Shown here: piece after piece, positions 1 through 7,911 of the stretch | How the letters are laid out: every line of letters begins with the position of its first letter | Position numbering within the stretch: position 1 is the stretch's first letter | Assembly: GCF_045788535.1 (NCBI RefSeq) | Contig: NZ_CP074074.1 | Span: 124,001 to 188,000, forward strand | Reading direction: 5' to 3' | From: Allotamlana fucoidanivorans | GTDB taxonomy: Bacteria > Bacteroidota > Bacteroidia > Flavobacteriales > Flavobacteriaceae | DNA length: 64,000 nucleotides | The notes under the pieces: generated by a model | Told to the model about the DNA's origin: nothing | The model's database searches: none | Seen by the model: the letters and a program-made list of their open reading frames with translations, nothing else | Made by a program: the position numbers and the translations under genes

Positions 1-4
1 ATTT

Positions 5-610
5 TTAGACTTTTATGGTACAACCAATGGCTTTTGTTTCTTTTTCAGGAACTTCATGACCTTCTAACAAAGCATCAACCGCATTCTCTACATATTTTGT
101 AGTTACAGCAGACGCATCTTTGTAATTATCATCAATGGCGCCTATATATCTAACCACGTTACCTTTATCGGTCTTTTCTAACACAAACATATGCGGTGTT
201 TTTGTTGCTCCATATTTAGGAAAAACGTCTTGATTTTCATCAATTAAATAAGGAAAGGTAAATCCTTTCTCTTGAGCTCGTTTTTTCATTTCAGGCAAGG
301 CGTCACCTGGCTTTATTACGATATTGTTTGGCATAATTGCAATTACAGGGTATCCCAAAGGAGCATATTTCTTGTTCAATGCATTAATACGATCTTCATA
401 CATAACAGCATAAGGACAGGTATTGCAAGTAAAGGTTATAATAAACCCTTTAGCATCTTTAAAATGCGCCATTGAAACCATTTTACCATCAATATTTTTC
501 AGTGAAAAATCCTCAGCTACATCACCAATTTTATATCCATCAAACATGGTAAAACTACTAAGCACCAAAACTATAAGTCCTGCCGCAATTAATTTAAGTG
601 TATTCTTCAT
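5..610 (-). CDS. secreted thioredoxin-fold (redoxin) protein with CNTC motif
   Basis: A 201-residue protein of the AhpC/TSA-like redoxin branch of the thioredoxin superfamily. Residues 1-22 form a Sec signal peptide (charged MKN then a Leu/Val/Ile-rich core), so it should act in the periplasm or on the envelope. The redox motif CNTCPYA lies near residue 62 in the expected place after the first beta strand (GFIITFTCNTC), and the C-terminus ends in AIGCTIKV, a third conserved Cys. The product at 59622-60179 has the same layout (CNHCPF, SIGCNIKW) but no signal peptide, so the two look like paralogues. It follows the TlpA-like gene by 11 nt and is probably co-transcribed with it. The substrate is unknown; peroxide or disulfide chemistry is inferred. 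Confidence 0.85.
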   Translation of the reverse strand: MKNTLKLIAAGLIVLVLSSFTMFDGYKIGDVAEDFSLKNIDGKMVSMAHFKDAKGFIITFTCNTCPYAVMYEDRINALNKKYAPLGYPVIAIMPNNIVIKPGDALPEMKKRAQEKGFTFPYLIDENQDVFPKYGATKTPHMFVLEKTDKGNVVRYIGAIDDNYKDASAVTTKYVENAVDALLEGHEVPEKETKAIGCTIKV

Positions 611-621
611 AATTATATGGT

Positions 622-1167
622 TTAGTTTAGAAAATGTTTTAATTCCACTTCTAATTCTTCATAGGTAAAAGAATCCTCATAAAACTTTCGGTTATCATTT
701 TTATATATGATAGTAGCAGGTATGGAGCCTGACCAATTTTTATCAACTTGTGGAATCCAATGGTTCATATCAACATCATCTAAGGCTATAACTTTTGATG
801 TTAATTTATTTTTTTCAATAAACGGTTTCAACTTTTTATCATACAGATGCGGAAAATCTAAACTTACCAAAATAACCTTAACATCTTGATCTCTGTATGC
901 TTTATCTAATGTTTCAAAATAAGGCAACTCTTTCACGCAGGGAGCACACCATGTAGCCCAAAAATTAATAACATAAACCGTGTTATCTTTTTTGTTTAAA
1001 AACGTTTTAAAGCCTTCAAAATCATAAACCTCAAGTTCTATATCATTTTTAACCTGACTATCATTTATAACAAGTTGAGATGATTCATCGATAACTTCAA
1101 CAAATTTCTTTTTGTTTTGGCAACCTGCCATTAACAAAATGACAACAATTAATACGTTTAACTTCAT
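622..1167 (-). CDS. TlpA/ResA-like thioredoxin lipoprotein
   Basis: A 181-residue protein with an N-terminal lipoprotein signal (hydrophobic run then LMAGC, lipidated Cys16), so it is probably anchored in the periplasm. A thioredoxin fold follows with the active site WATWCAPC near residue 76, the TlpA/ResA/DsbE-type CxxC motif that reduces or exchanges disulfides, for example during cytochrome c maturation. A cis-Pro context (GSIPATIIY) is present near residue 150. It is the first gene of a two-gene minus-strand unit with the redoxin at 5-610. No cytochrome-maturation genes are adjacent, so the client proteins are unknown. Confidence 0.88.
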   Translation of the reverse strand: MKLNVLIVVILLMAGCQNKKKFVEVIDESSQLVINDSQVKNDIELEVYDFEGFKTFLNKKDNTVYVINFWATWCAPCVKELPYFETLDKAYRDQDVKVILVSLDFPHLYDKKLKPFIEKNKLTSKVIALDDVDMNHWIPQVDKNWSGSIPATIIYKNDNRKFYEDSFTYEELEVELKHFLN

Positions 1168-1244
1168 AAGTATAAAACTATATAATACTTCTTTGAAAAT
1201 CTTCTAGTTTAACAAAGATTTAATTAAAAAAATGATTTAAAGTG

Positions 1245-1275
1245 TTGTGAAATCATATTTTCATTTCTATATTTG
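1245..1275 (+). promoter_or_regulatory. promoter of the trp operon (Bacteroidota type)
   Basis: TATATTTG at 1268-1275 is a perfect match to the Bacteroidota -7 element TAnnTTTG. TTG at 1245-1247 lies 20 nt upstream, the usual distance for the -33 element. Transcription should start near 1281-1284, leaving a leader of about 150 nt before trpE that holds the leader peptide and attenuator. The match is seen in the sequence; function is inferred. Confidence 0.75.
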
Positions 1276-1294
1276 ACACAGAAAAATTCAAAAT

Positions 1295-1342
1295 ATGAAC
1301 GCTATTTTAAATTATACTTGGTGGTGGTGCTTTCGAAACTAA
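1295..1342 (+). CDS. trpL: trp operon leader peptide, MNAILNYTWWWCFRN
   Basis: A 15-codon open reading frame starting at ATG 1295 and stopping at TAA 1340-1342. It carries three consecutive Trp codons (1319-1327), an arrangement very unlikely by chance and diagnostic of leader peptides that sense charged tRNA-Trp. It starts about 12 nt after the inferred transcription start and ends 45 nt before a strong Rho-independent hairpin, with trpE next. E. coli trpL has two tandem Trp codons; this one has three. It is too short for routine gene callers. No strong Shine-Dalgarno is visible, as usual in this phylum. Confidence 0.9.
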   Translation: MNAILNYTWWWCFRN

Positions 1343-1420
1343 AATTCGTGAAGTAAAACCCTAGTATATTTAAAAATTAAAATATCAAAAAGGCTTGTCA
1401 TTCACGACAAGCCTTTTTTT
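1330..1420 (+). promoter_or_regulatory. trp attenuator: alternative 1:2, 2:3 and terminator hairpins
   Basis: Three mutually exclusive pairings are visible. Segment 1 (1330-1337, CTTTCGAA) can pair with segment 2 (1345-1353, TTCGTGAAG) by CTT/AAG and CGAA/TTCG. Segment 2 (1346-1352, TCGTGAA) is also perfectly complementary to 1401-1407 (TTCACGA), the loop and first bases of the 3' arm of the terminator. The terminator itself is AGGCTTGTC (1391-1399) / GACAAGCCT (1406-1414), lengthened by four A-T pairs and followed by a T run to 1420. A ribosome stalled on the Trp codons would leave segment 2 free to form the antiterminator. One that reaches the stop at 1340 would cover segment 2 and let the terminator fold. 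The pairings are seen; the mechanism is inferred from E. coli. Confidence 0.82.
1387..1420 (+). terminator. Rho-independent terminator of the trp leader
   Basis: A 9-bp perfect GC-containing stem (1391-1399 with 1406-1414, 6-nt loop), flanked by AAAA upstream and seven Ts downstream, ending only 10 nt before the trpE start codon. Position and strength fit an attenuator rather than the end of an upstream gene, since no plus-strand gene other than the leader peptide lies upstream. Confidence 0.9.
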
Positions 1421-1430
1421 ATAAAAACAT

Positions 1431-2837
1431 ATGGAAAAATTTAGTCTTTATACGCATCATAAACGCATATTAACAGATACCATTACCCCTGTAACGGTGT
1501 ATTACAAAATTCGAGATAACTACCCTAACAGCATACTTTTAGAAAGTGGTGATTATCACAGAAATCACAAAAACTTTTCTTATATCTGTTTTAATCCTAT
1601 TGCTTCTATAAAGGTTGAAAACGAAGTGATTTCACAGACTTTTCCAGACGGCAGCACAACAGAACTGAATATTACTGACGATATAAATGTTGTTGATGAA
1701 GTTTATAATTTTACGAAACGATTTGACACTAAATCTGAAGAAAATTTCAAGTTCATTAACAATGGTATTTTTGGGTATACAGCCTATGACGCGGTTCGCT
1801 ATTTTGAAGATGTTGAAATTGGCAAAAAAGACAACTCGGTAGTCATACCAGACATGTTTTATGCAGTGTATCAAAATATCATTGCTATTAATCATTTTAA
1901 GAATGAAGCTTATATTTTTGCGCACTGTTTTGAAGGTGCCGAAAACAATATTGATGCCATTGATAAGCTGATTAACGTCCAAAATTTTGCTTCATATAAA
2001 TTCAATGCCGAAGGTAACATCCAGTCAAATTTAACAGATGATGAGTTTAAAGAACATGTAGAATTAGCTAGAAAACACTGTAATCGCGGTGATGTATTTC
2101 AACTAGTACTCTCTAGACGCTTTTCTCAAAAATTTACAGGAGATGACTTTAATATTTACAGGGCTTTAAGAAGTATCAACCCGTCTCCTTATTTATTCTA
2201 TTTTGATTATGGTGATTTTAAAATTTTTGGAAGCTCACCAGAAGCCCAACTTATTGTTACAAATGGCTTAGCCGAAATTCACCCTATTGCAGGGACGTTT
2301 AAACGTACGGGTGATGATCAAAAAGATGCTGTCCTTGCTGAAGACTTAAAAAATGATGATAAAGAAAATGCCGAGCATGTGATGCTGGTTGATTTGGCTC
2401 GCAATGATTTAAGCAGGCATGGGAATCAAGTAAAAGTAGAAACCTATCGTGAAGTTCAGTTTTTCTCACATGTTATTCATTTGGTAAGTAAAGTTACAGG
2501 GCACAAACACGAAAGCACGTCAACCATGCAAGTAGTGGCAGACACTTTTCCGGCGGGAACCTTAAGTGGTGCTCCAAAACATAGAGCCATGCAACTTATT
2601 GAACAATATGAAAAAACCAGCAGAGGGTATTACGGTGGCGCTATTGGATTTATGGATTTTGATGGCAACTTTAACCACGCTATTATGATACGTACCTTTT
2701 TAAGTAAAGATTATAAACTAAATTGGCAAGCTGGGGCTGGATTGGTTTCAAAATCTAATCAAGAAAGTGAACTTCAAGAAGTATATAATAAGTTAGGAGC
2801 GCTAACCAAAGCGATTAAATTAGCAGAAGACATTTAA
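1431..2837 (+). CDS. trpE: anthranilate synthase component I
   Basis: This 468-residue cytoplasmic enzyme converts chorismate plus ammonia (from TrpG) to anthranilate, the first committed step of tryptophan synthesis. The N-terminal region carries the LLES motif (residues 36-39) that in this family binds feedback tryptophan, so allosteric inhibition is likely kept. The chorismate-binding domain fills the C-terminal half, with NPSPYLF, FGSSPE, PIAGTFKR and AGAGLV motifs and the HLVSKVTG segment. Length is normal for the short TrpE class. It starts 10 nt after the attenuator T run and is followed 1 nt later by trpG, so the subunits should be made together. Start is the first ATG after the terminator. 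Confidence 0.97.
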   Translation: MEKFSLYTHHKRILTDTITPVTVYYKIRDNYPNSILLESGDYHRNHKNFSYICFNPIASIKVENEVISQTFPDGSTTELNITDDINVVDEVYNFTKRFDTKSEENFKFINNGIFGYTAYDAVRYFEDVEIGKKDNSVVIPDMFYAVYQNIIAINHFKNEAYIFAHCFEGAENNIDAIDKLINVQNFASYKFNAEGNIQSNLTDDEFKEHVELARKHCNRGDVFQLVLSRRFSQKFTGDDFNIYRALRSINPSPYLFYFDYGDFKIFGSSPEAQLIVTNGLAEIHPIAGTFKRTGDDQKDAVLAEDLKNDDKENAEHVMLVDLARNDLSRHGNQVKVETYREVQFFSHVIHLVSKVTGHKHESTSTMQVVADTFPAGTLSGAPKHRAMQLIEQYEKTSRGYYGGAIGFMDFDGNFNHAIMIRTFLSKDYKLNWQAGAGLVSKSNQESELQEVYNKLGALTKAIKLAEDI

Positions 2838-2838
2838 C

Positions 2839-3405
2839 ATGAAAAAAGTATTAGTTATAGATAATTACGACAGTTTTGTATACAACCTTGTACATTATTT
2901 AGAAGACTTAAATTGTGAGGTAACCGTTGTAAGAAATGATAAATTAAGTTTAGAAGATGTTGAACCTTTCCATAAAATATTACTATCTCCAGGCCCTGGT
3001 ATTCCTGATGAAGCGGGTTTGCTAAAGCCCATTATCGAGAAATACGCTGCAACAAAAAGTATTTTTGGGGTGTGTTTGGGTCAACAAGCTATTGGAGAAG
3101 TGTTTGGTGCTACTTTAGTCAATTTAGATGATGTATATCATGGTGTTGCCACCCATGTTAATATTACCGTAAATGATGAGTACATTTTTGACGGACTAGA
3201 ACATGATATTGAAGTAGGACGCTACCATTCTTGGGTGGTAAACTCAGACTTGTCTGATAGTTTAGAGGCTACCTCTTTTGATGAAAACGGACAAGTTATG
3301 TCTTTACGACATAAAACCTTTGATGTTCGAGGCGTACAATACCATCCAGAATCTGTTTTAACCCCAGAAGGTAAAAAAATATTAGAAAATTGGGTTAACC
3401 ATTAG
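2839..3405 (+). CDS. trpG: anthranilate synthase component II (glutamine amidotransferase)
   Basis: This 188-residue class I glutamine amidotransferase hydrolyses glutamine and channels ammonia to TrpE. The catalytic triad is visible: Cys79 in GVCLGQQ, then His169 and Glu171 in VQYHPES. The PGPGxP oxyanion strand motif lies at residues 51-56. It is a stand-alone subunit, not fused to TrpE or TrpD. In some bacteria TrpG is shared with PabB; no pab gene lies in this window, so dual use cannot be judged. The gene sits 1 nt after trpE and 11 nt before trpD. Confidence 0.97.
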   Translation: MKKVLVIDNYDSFVYNLVHYLEDLNCEVTVVRNDKLSLEDVEPFHKILLSPGPGIPDEAGLLKPIIEKYAATKSIFGVCLGQQAIGEVFGATLVNLDDVYHGVATHVNITVNDEYIFDGLEHDIEVGRYHSWVVNSDLSDSLEATSFDENGQVMSLRHKTFDVRGVQYHPESVLTPEGKKILENWVNH

Positions 3406-3416
3406 TTGAAAAGACA

Positions 3417-4412
3417 ATGAAAGACATTTTAAACAGACTCATAAATCACGAAACCATATCAAGAGAAGAGGCCAAACAAGTCATTGTTAATATATCAAAT
3501 GACATGTATAATCCAAGTCAAATCACTTGTTTTCTATCCATCTATATGATGCGTAGCATTACTCTTGAGGAGTTAGAAGGTTTTAGAGATGCGCTCTTAG
3601 AATTATGTATTCCTATCAATCTTAGTGAATTTAATACCGTTGACATTGTAGGTACTGGAGGAGATGGAAAAAATACGTTTAATATTTCTACACTATCGTC
3701 CTTCATTACAGCTGGTGCTGGTGTTCATGTTTCAAAACATGGTAACTATGGAGTGTCTTCTACCTCGGGTTCATCTAATGTTATGGAATACCTGGGTGTA
3801 AAATTTTCTAATGATGAAGACTTCTTAAAACGCTGTTTAGACCAAGCTGGGGTTTGTATCTTACACGCGCCACTGTTTCATCCAGCTATGAAAAATGTGG
3901 CTCCAATAAGAAGAGAATTAGGTGTAAAAACCTTTTTCAACATGTTAGGTCCCATGGTAAATCCGTCGTTTCCAAAAAATCAACTGCTTGGGGTTTATAG
4001 TTTAGAACTTTTGCGTCTTTACAGTTTTATATATCAAAATACCGATAAAAACTACAATATTGTTTTTGCTTTAGATGGTTACGACGAAATCTCATTAACA
4101 GGGAAGGCTAAAATTATTTCAAATCATACTGAAAAACTTTTTACTCCAAAAGATTTAGGATTAAAGCCTGTAAAACAAGAAGCTATTTTTGGAGGTAACA
4201 CGGTAAAAGATGCTGCCAATATATTTGTTGATATTATTAGTGCAAAAGGAACAGAGGAACAAAATAATGTGGTATGTGCCAATGCAGGATTGGCCATTGC
4301 TACTGCAAAACAAATATCACATCAAGAAGGTTTTGAGCTAGCTAAAGAATCCCTGTTTTCAGGGCGAGCAAAAGAGAGTTTAAACACATTGATAGAGTTA
4401 AGTAAGTCATGA
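3417..4412 (+). CDS. trpD: anthranilate phosphoribosyltransferase
   Basis: This 331-residue enzyme transfers phosphoribosyl from PRPP to anthranilate. The glycine-rich PRPP loop GTGGDGKNTFNIST begins at residue 79, KHGN at 107-110 and the SGSSNVME segment at about 117-124; the NMLGPMVNP segment binds anthranilate/PRPP in family members. Length is close to the usual 330-345. It overlaps trpC by 4 nt (ATGA), the classic arrangement for translational coupling. Confidence 0.97.
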   Translation: MKDILNRLINHETISREEAKQVIVNISNDMYNPSQITCFLSIYMMRSITLEELEGFRDALLELCIPINLSEFNTVDIVGTGGDGKNTFNISTLSSFITAGAGVHVSKHGNYGVSSTSGSSNVMEYLGVKFSNDEDFLKRCLDQAGVCILHAPLFHPAMKNVAPIRRELGVKTFFNMLGPMVNPSFPKNQLLGVYSLELLRLYSFIYQNTDKNYNIVFALDGYDEISLTGKAKIISNHTEKLFTPKDLGLKPVKQEAIFGGNTVKDAANIFVDIISAKGTEEQNNVVCANAGLAIATAKQISHQEGFELAKESLFSGRAKESLNTLIELSKS

Positions 4413-5194
4413 ATATATTAGATAAAATCACTTTAGACAAACGTAAAGAAGTAACCCTAAGAAAAGGATTAATTCCTGTTTCTCAATTAGAACAATCTGT
4501 TCTGTTTGAAAGTCCTACTATTTCTTTAGCAAATAATCTTAGACATAGTAAATCAGGTATTATTGCAGAACATAAGCGACGATCACCTTCAAAATCAGTT
4601 ATTAATAACGAACTTAATGTGCAGGATGTAGCAAAAGGTTATGAAGATGCTGGTGTTTGTGGCATGTCTGTGTTAACCGACGGCAAATATTTTGGTGGCT
4701 CGCTGGACGATTTATTAACCGCTAGAGCAAGCTGTCAACTTCCGTTATTAAGAAAAGAATTTATTATAGATAACTATCAAATTCTAGAGGCTAAAGCTTA
4801 TGGAGCTAGTGTTATTTTACTCATTGCAGCCATTTTATCACGGGATGAAATCAAACAATTTTCAGAATTTGCAAAAAGCCTGAATCTTGATGTGCTTTTA
4901 GAAGTTCATAATGAAGAGGAACTCCATAAATCTATCATGCCGAGTTTAGATATGCTTGGCGTAAACAATAGAAATTTAAAAACTTTTGAAGTAAGCCTAG
5001 ATACCAGTAAAAATCTCAGCAAACTAATACCTGATGATTTTGTAAAAGTATCAGAAAGCGGCATTAGTAATATAGAAGCCATTAAGACCTTACAACCTTA
5101 TGGTTATCAAGGGTTCTTAATAGGTGAGAATTTCATGAAAACAGAAAATCCAGGACATAGTGCAACGCAATTCATAAAAGATTTAGAACGATGA
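4409..5194 (+). CDS. trpC: indole-3-glycerol phosphate synthase
   Basis: This 261-residue TIM-barrel enzyme closes the ring of carboxyphenylamino-deoxyribulose phosphate to give indole-3-glycerol phosphate. Visible signatures are IIAEHKRRSPSK (catalytic Lys near 56), LLRKEFIID near 112, LLEVHNEEEL, LGVNNRNLKTF and VSESGI near the phosphate site. It is a stand-alone enzyme, unlike the E. coli TrpC-TrpF fusion. It overlaps trpD at its start and the trpF-trpB frame at its end (ATGA, 4 nt), so the middle of the operon is tightly coupled. Confidence 0.97.
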   Translation: MNILDKITLDKRKEVTLRKGLIPVSQLEQSVLFESPTISLANNLRHSKSGIIAEHKRRSPSKSVINNELNVQDVAKGYEDAGVCGMSVLTDGKYFGGSLDDLLTARASCQLPLLRKEFIIDNYQILEAKAYGASVILLIAAILSRDEIKQFSEFAKSLNLDVLLEVHNEEELHKSIMPSLDMLGVNNRNLKTFEVSLDTSKNLSKLIPDDFVKVSESGISNIEAIKTLQPYGYQGFLIGENFMKTENPGHSATQFIKDLER

Positions 5195-7014
5195 AATTAA
5201 AAGTTTGTGGTATGAAATATCAAGATAATATAGCGCAAGTTGCGGCATTGCAGCCTGATTATCTTGGTTTTATTTTTTACAAGAAAACCCCGAGACACTT
5301 TGACACTAAAATTCCAGAACTACCTGAAAACATAAAAAAAGTAGGTGTTTTTGTGAATGAAGAAGTTGGCACAATTATACAAAAAGTTAACGAATTTAAG
5401 CTAGACGCCGTGCAATTGCATGGCGAAGAATCACCTTATTTTTGCAGTATTTTACAATCTACCACATTACTATCTAGACCAATAGAACTTATTAAAGTAT
5501 TTTCTGTACTAGATGGGTTTAACTTTGAGATACTAGAAGCTTTTGAAAATGTTTGTGACTACTTTTTATTTGACACTAAAGGGAAGTTACCTGGCGGAAA
5601 CGGCTATCAGTTTGATTGGAGCCTTTTAAACCACTATCCATCAACAAAACCATTTTTTTTAAGTGGTGGCATTGGCCTAGATCAAGTAGATGAGATAAAG
5701 CAATTTAAAGCTAGTGAGGCTTCAAAATACTGCTATGCCATTGATGTTAATAGTAAATTTGAAAAAGAACCTGGATTAAAAAACATATCCGCACTAAAAG
5801 AGTTTATTAATAAATTGAGTGATAAAAAAATGCAAAATTACAATGTAGACGACAAAGGATACTATGGTGAGTTTGGAGGTGCATTTATTCCAGAAATGCT
5901 ATACCCTAATGTAGAAGAATTGCGTCAAAATTATTTAAAAATCATGGCTGAACCAGATTTTCAAAAACAATTTGATCAGCTTTTAAAGGATTATGTTGGG
6001 CGTCCTTCTCCCTTATATTTTGCAAAACGTCTTTCTGAAAAATACAACACAAAGATCTATTTAAAACGTGAAGATTTAAATCATACAGGCGCTCATAAAA
6101 TAAACAATACCATTGGTCAGATTTTAATGGCCAAACGTTTAGGTAAAACCAGAATTATTGCCGAAACAGGTGCTGGTCAGCATGGTGTTGCCACAGCAAC
6201 CGTTTGTGCACTTATGGGCTTAGAATGTATTGTTTATATGGGCGAAATTGATATTGCCAGACAAGCGCCCAACGTTGCAAGAATGAAAATGCTAGGTGCT
6301 ACAGTTGTGCCTGCATTATCGGGTAGTCGTACGTTAAAAGACGCTACTAACGAAGCTATCCGCGATTGGATTAACAACCCCGTTAACACACATTACATCA
6401 TTGGGTCTGCAATTGGTCCACACCCCTATCCTGATATGGTAACACGTTTTCAGGCTGTGATTTCAGAAGAAATTAAAACGCAACTTAAAACACATGAGGG
6501 TAGAGAAAACCCAGATTATGTGGTAGCCTGTATAGGTGGCGGAAGTAATGCGGCAGGTACTTATTATCACTATTTACATGAAGAAGATGTGAATATTATT
6601 GCGGTTGAAGCGGCTGGTTTAGGTGTAGATTCTGGCGAAAGTGCTGCAACATCTGTTTTAGGGAAGGAAGGTATTATTCACGGTTGTAAAACCTTATTAA
6701 TGCAAACTAAAGATGGTCAAATTACCGAACCCTACTCTATTTCGGCAGGTTTAGATTATCCTGGTGTTGGCCCCATGCATGCGCACTTATGCAAAACAGG
6801 GCGCGCTGAATTTATGGCAATAACAGATGATGATGCTATGAAGGCCGGACTTGAACTTTGTAAGCTTGAAGGTATTATTCCTGCCATAGAAAGTTCACAT
6901 GCTCTTGCTATTTTTAAACATAAAACATTTAAACCTGATGACGTTGTAGTAATGAGTTTATCTGGTAGAGGTGACAAAGATTTACAAAACTATATTGAGT
7001 ATTTTAAAATTTAA
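5191..7014 (+). CDS. trpFB: phosphoribosylanthranilate isomerase / tryptophan synthase beta fusion
   Basis: One 607-codon frame encodes two complete enzymes. Residues 1-213 are TrpF: KVCGM with catalytic Cys6, the general acid Asp128 in FLFDTKG, PGGNG, and the phosphate loop LSGGI. Residues 214-607 are TrpB: YGEFGGAFIPE, the PLP lysine Lys303 in HTGAHKINN, GAGQHG, and the GGGSNAAG phosphate loop. Met214 (ATG at 5830-5832) is where a free-standing TrpB would begin, and there is essentially no linker. Both other frames hold stop codons just upstream of this ATG, so in relatives with separate genes one indel would split them. A natural fusion, a recent stop loss, or a sequencing error in the A7 run at 5824-5830 cannot be told apart here. 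TrpF and TrpB both look intact. Confidence 0.93.
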   Translation: MKLKVCGMKYQDNIAQVAALQPDYLGFIFYKKTPRHFDTKIPELPENIKKVGVFVNEEVGTIIQKVNEFKLDAVQLHGEESPYFCSILQSTTLLSRPIELIKVFSVLDGFNFEILEAFENVCDYFLFDTKGKLPGGNGYQFDWSLLNHYPSTKPFFLSGGIGLDQVDEIKQFKASEASKYCYAIDVNSKFEKEPGLKNISALKEFINKLSDKKMQNYNVDDKGYYGEFGGAFIPEMLYPNVEELRQNYLKIMAEPDFQKQFDQLLKDYVGRPSPLYFAKRLSEKYNTKIYLKREDLNHTGAHKINNTIGQILMAKRLGKTRIIAETGAGQHGVATATVCALMGLECIVYMGEIDIARQAPNVARMKMLGATVVPALSGSRTLKDATNEAIRDWINNPVNTHYIIGSAIGPHPYPDMVTRFQAVISEEIKTQLKTHEGRENPDYVVACIGGGSNAAGTYYHYLHEEDVNIIAVEAAGLGVDSGESAATSVLGKEGIIHGCKTLLMQTKDGQITEPYSISAGLDYPGVGPMHAHLCKTGRAEFMAITDDDAMKAGLELCKLEGIIPAIESSHALAIFKHKTFKPDDVVVMSLSGRGDKDLQNYIEYFKI

Positions 7015-7025
7015 ACGAGTTACCC

Positions 7026-7110
7026 TGCGTTAGGGATTGAACGGCCTGTATGAGCTCCCAGACAAAGGAAGGAGCAAGTAGTGAAAGCCCGACCCTTGTG
7101 GTAACGCCCA
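7026..7110 (+). repeat. structured intergenic repeat, copy 1 (between trpB and trpA)
   Basis: This 85-nt element shares four ordered identical blocks with 44539-44617: TGCGTTAGGGATTGA, GAGCTCC, GAAAGCCCGACCC and AACGCCCA. Pairings: closing helix GCGTT (7027-7031) / AACGC (7103-7107); hairpin GCTCC (7054-7058) / GGAGC (7071-7075); a mini-hairpin GT-GAAA-GC; and ACC/GGT around 7092-7102. The variable bases between blocks change while pairing is kept, which suggests a folded RNA or DNA element. It fills the trpB-trpA gap and ends 16 nt before the trpA ATG. It may belong to a flavobacterial family such as the Rfam flavo-1 motif; that link is a guess. Confidence 0.8.
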
Positions 7111-7125
7111 AAATTGACGACTGAA

Positions 7126-7890
7126 ATGAATCGTATTCAAAAGAAATTACAAGAAGACAAAAAGTTATTATCTATATACTTTACTGCAGGATATCCTCAT
7201 TTAAATGACACCGTTTCTATCATACAAGATTTAGAAAAAAATGGTGTTGATATGATTGAAATTGGATTGCCTTTTAGTGATCCGTTGGCTGATGGCCCTA
7301 CTATTCAAGACAGCTCTACTGCGGCTTTAAAAAATGGCATGACTACCGAAGTGCTGTTTAGTCAACTTAAAGACATTAGGAAAACAGTAAGTATTCCATT
7401 AATTATTATGGGCTATTTTAACCCTGTATACCAATATGGTGTGGAAGCCTTTTGTAAAAAATGTCAGGAATTAGGCATTGATGGCCTAATCCTTCCAGAT
7501 TTACCTGTTGATGTGTACCAAGAAAAGTATCAGGCTATTTTTGAAAAGTACGGACTAGTAAACGTATTTTTAATAACACCGCAAACAAGTGAGGAACGCA
7601 TACGATACATTGACGCTGTTTCTAACGGATTTATTTACATGGTAAGTACCGCTAGTGTTACAGGAAGCCAGTCTGGTTTTGGTGATGTCCAAACCGAATA
7701 TTTTGAGCGTATATCAAATATGAATCTTAAAAACCCGCAAATTGTAGGTTTTGGGATTTCAGACAACAAAACATTTACTACTGCTACTACATACACTAAA
7801 GGAGCTATTATTGGAAGTGCGTTTATTAAACACCTTACAAGCACAGGTACTAAGCATATCGGTGATTTTGTAAAAAAAGTAATTTCTTAA
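7126..7890 (+). CDS. trpA: tryptophan synthase alpha chain
   Basis: This 254-residue TIM-barrel subunit cleaves indole-3-glycerol phosphate and passes indole to TrpB. The catalytic Glu45 (DMIEIGLPFSDPLADGP) and Asp56 are present, as are YFNPVYQYG, the LPDLPV segment and GFGISD. The ATG at 7126 (MNRIQKK) is chosen over an in-frame TTG at 7114, because family members begin with this MNRI-type sequence and the TTG would lie close against the structured repeat. It is the last trp gene, 111 nt after trpB, an unusually long gap in an otherwise overlapping operon. Confidence 0.96.
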   Translation: MNRIQKKLQEDKKLLSIYFTAGYPHLNDTVSIIQDLEKNGVDMIEIGLPFSDPLADGPTIQDSSTAALKNGMTTEVLFSQLKDIRKTVSIPLIIMGYFNPVYQYGVEAFCKKCQELGIDGLILPDLPVDVYQEKYQAIFEKYGLVNVFLITPQTSEERIRYIDAVSNGFIYMVSTASVTGSQSGFGDVQTEYFERISNMNLKNPQIVGFGISDNKTFTTATTYTKGAIIGSAFIKHLTSTGTKHIGDFVKKVIS

Positions 7891-7911
7891 ACACCTTAAA
7901 ACCTATTTACT

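Noticed and set aside
7114..7125. TTG as the start of trpA, giving four more residues
   Set aside because: The ATG at 7126 gives the family-typical MNRI opening, and the TTG is packed against the structured repeat.
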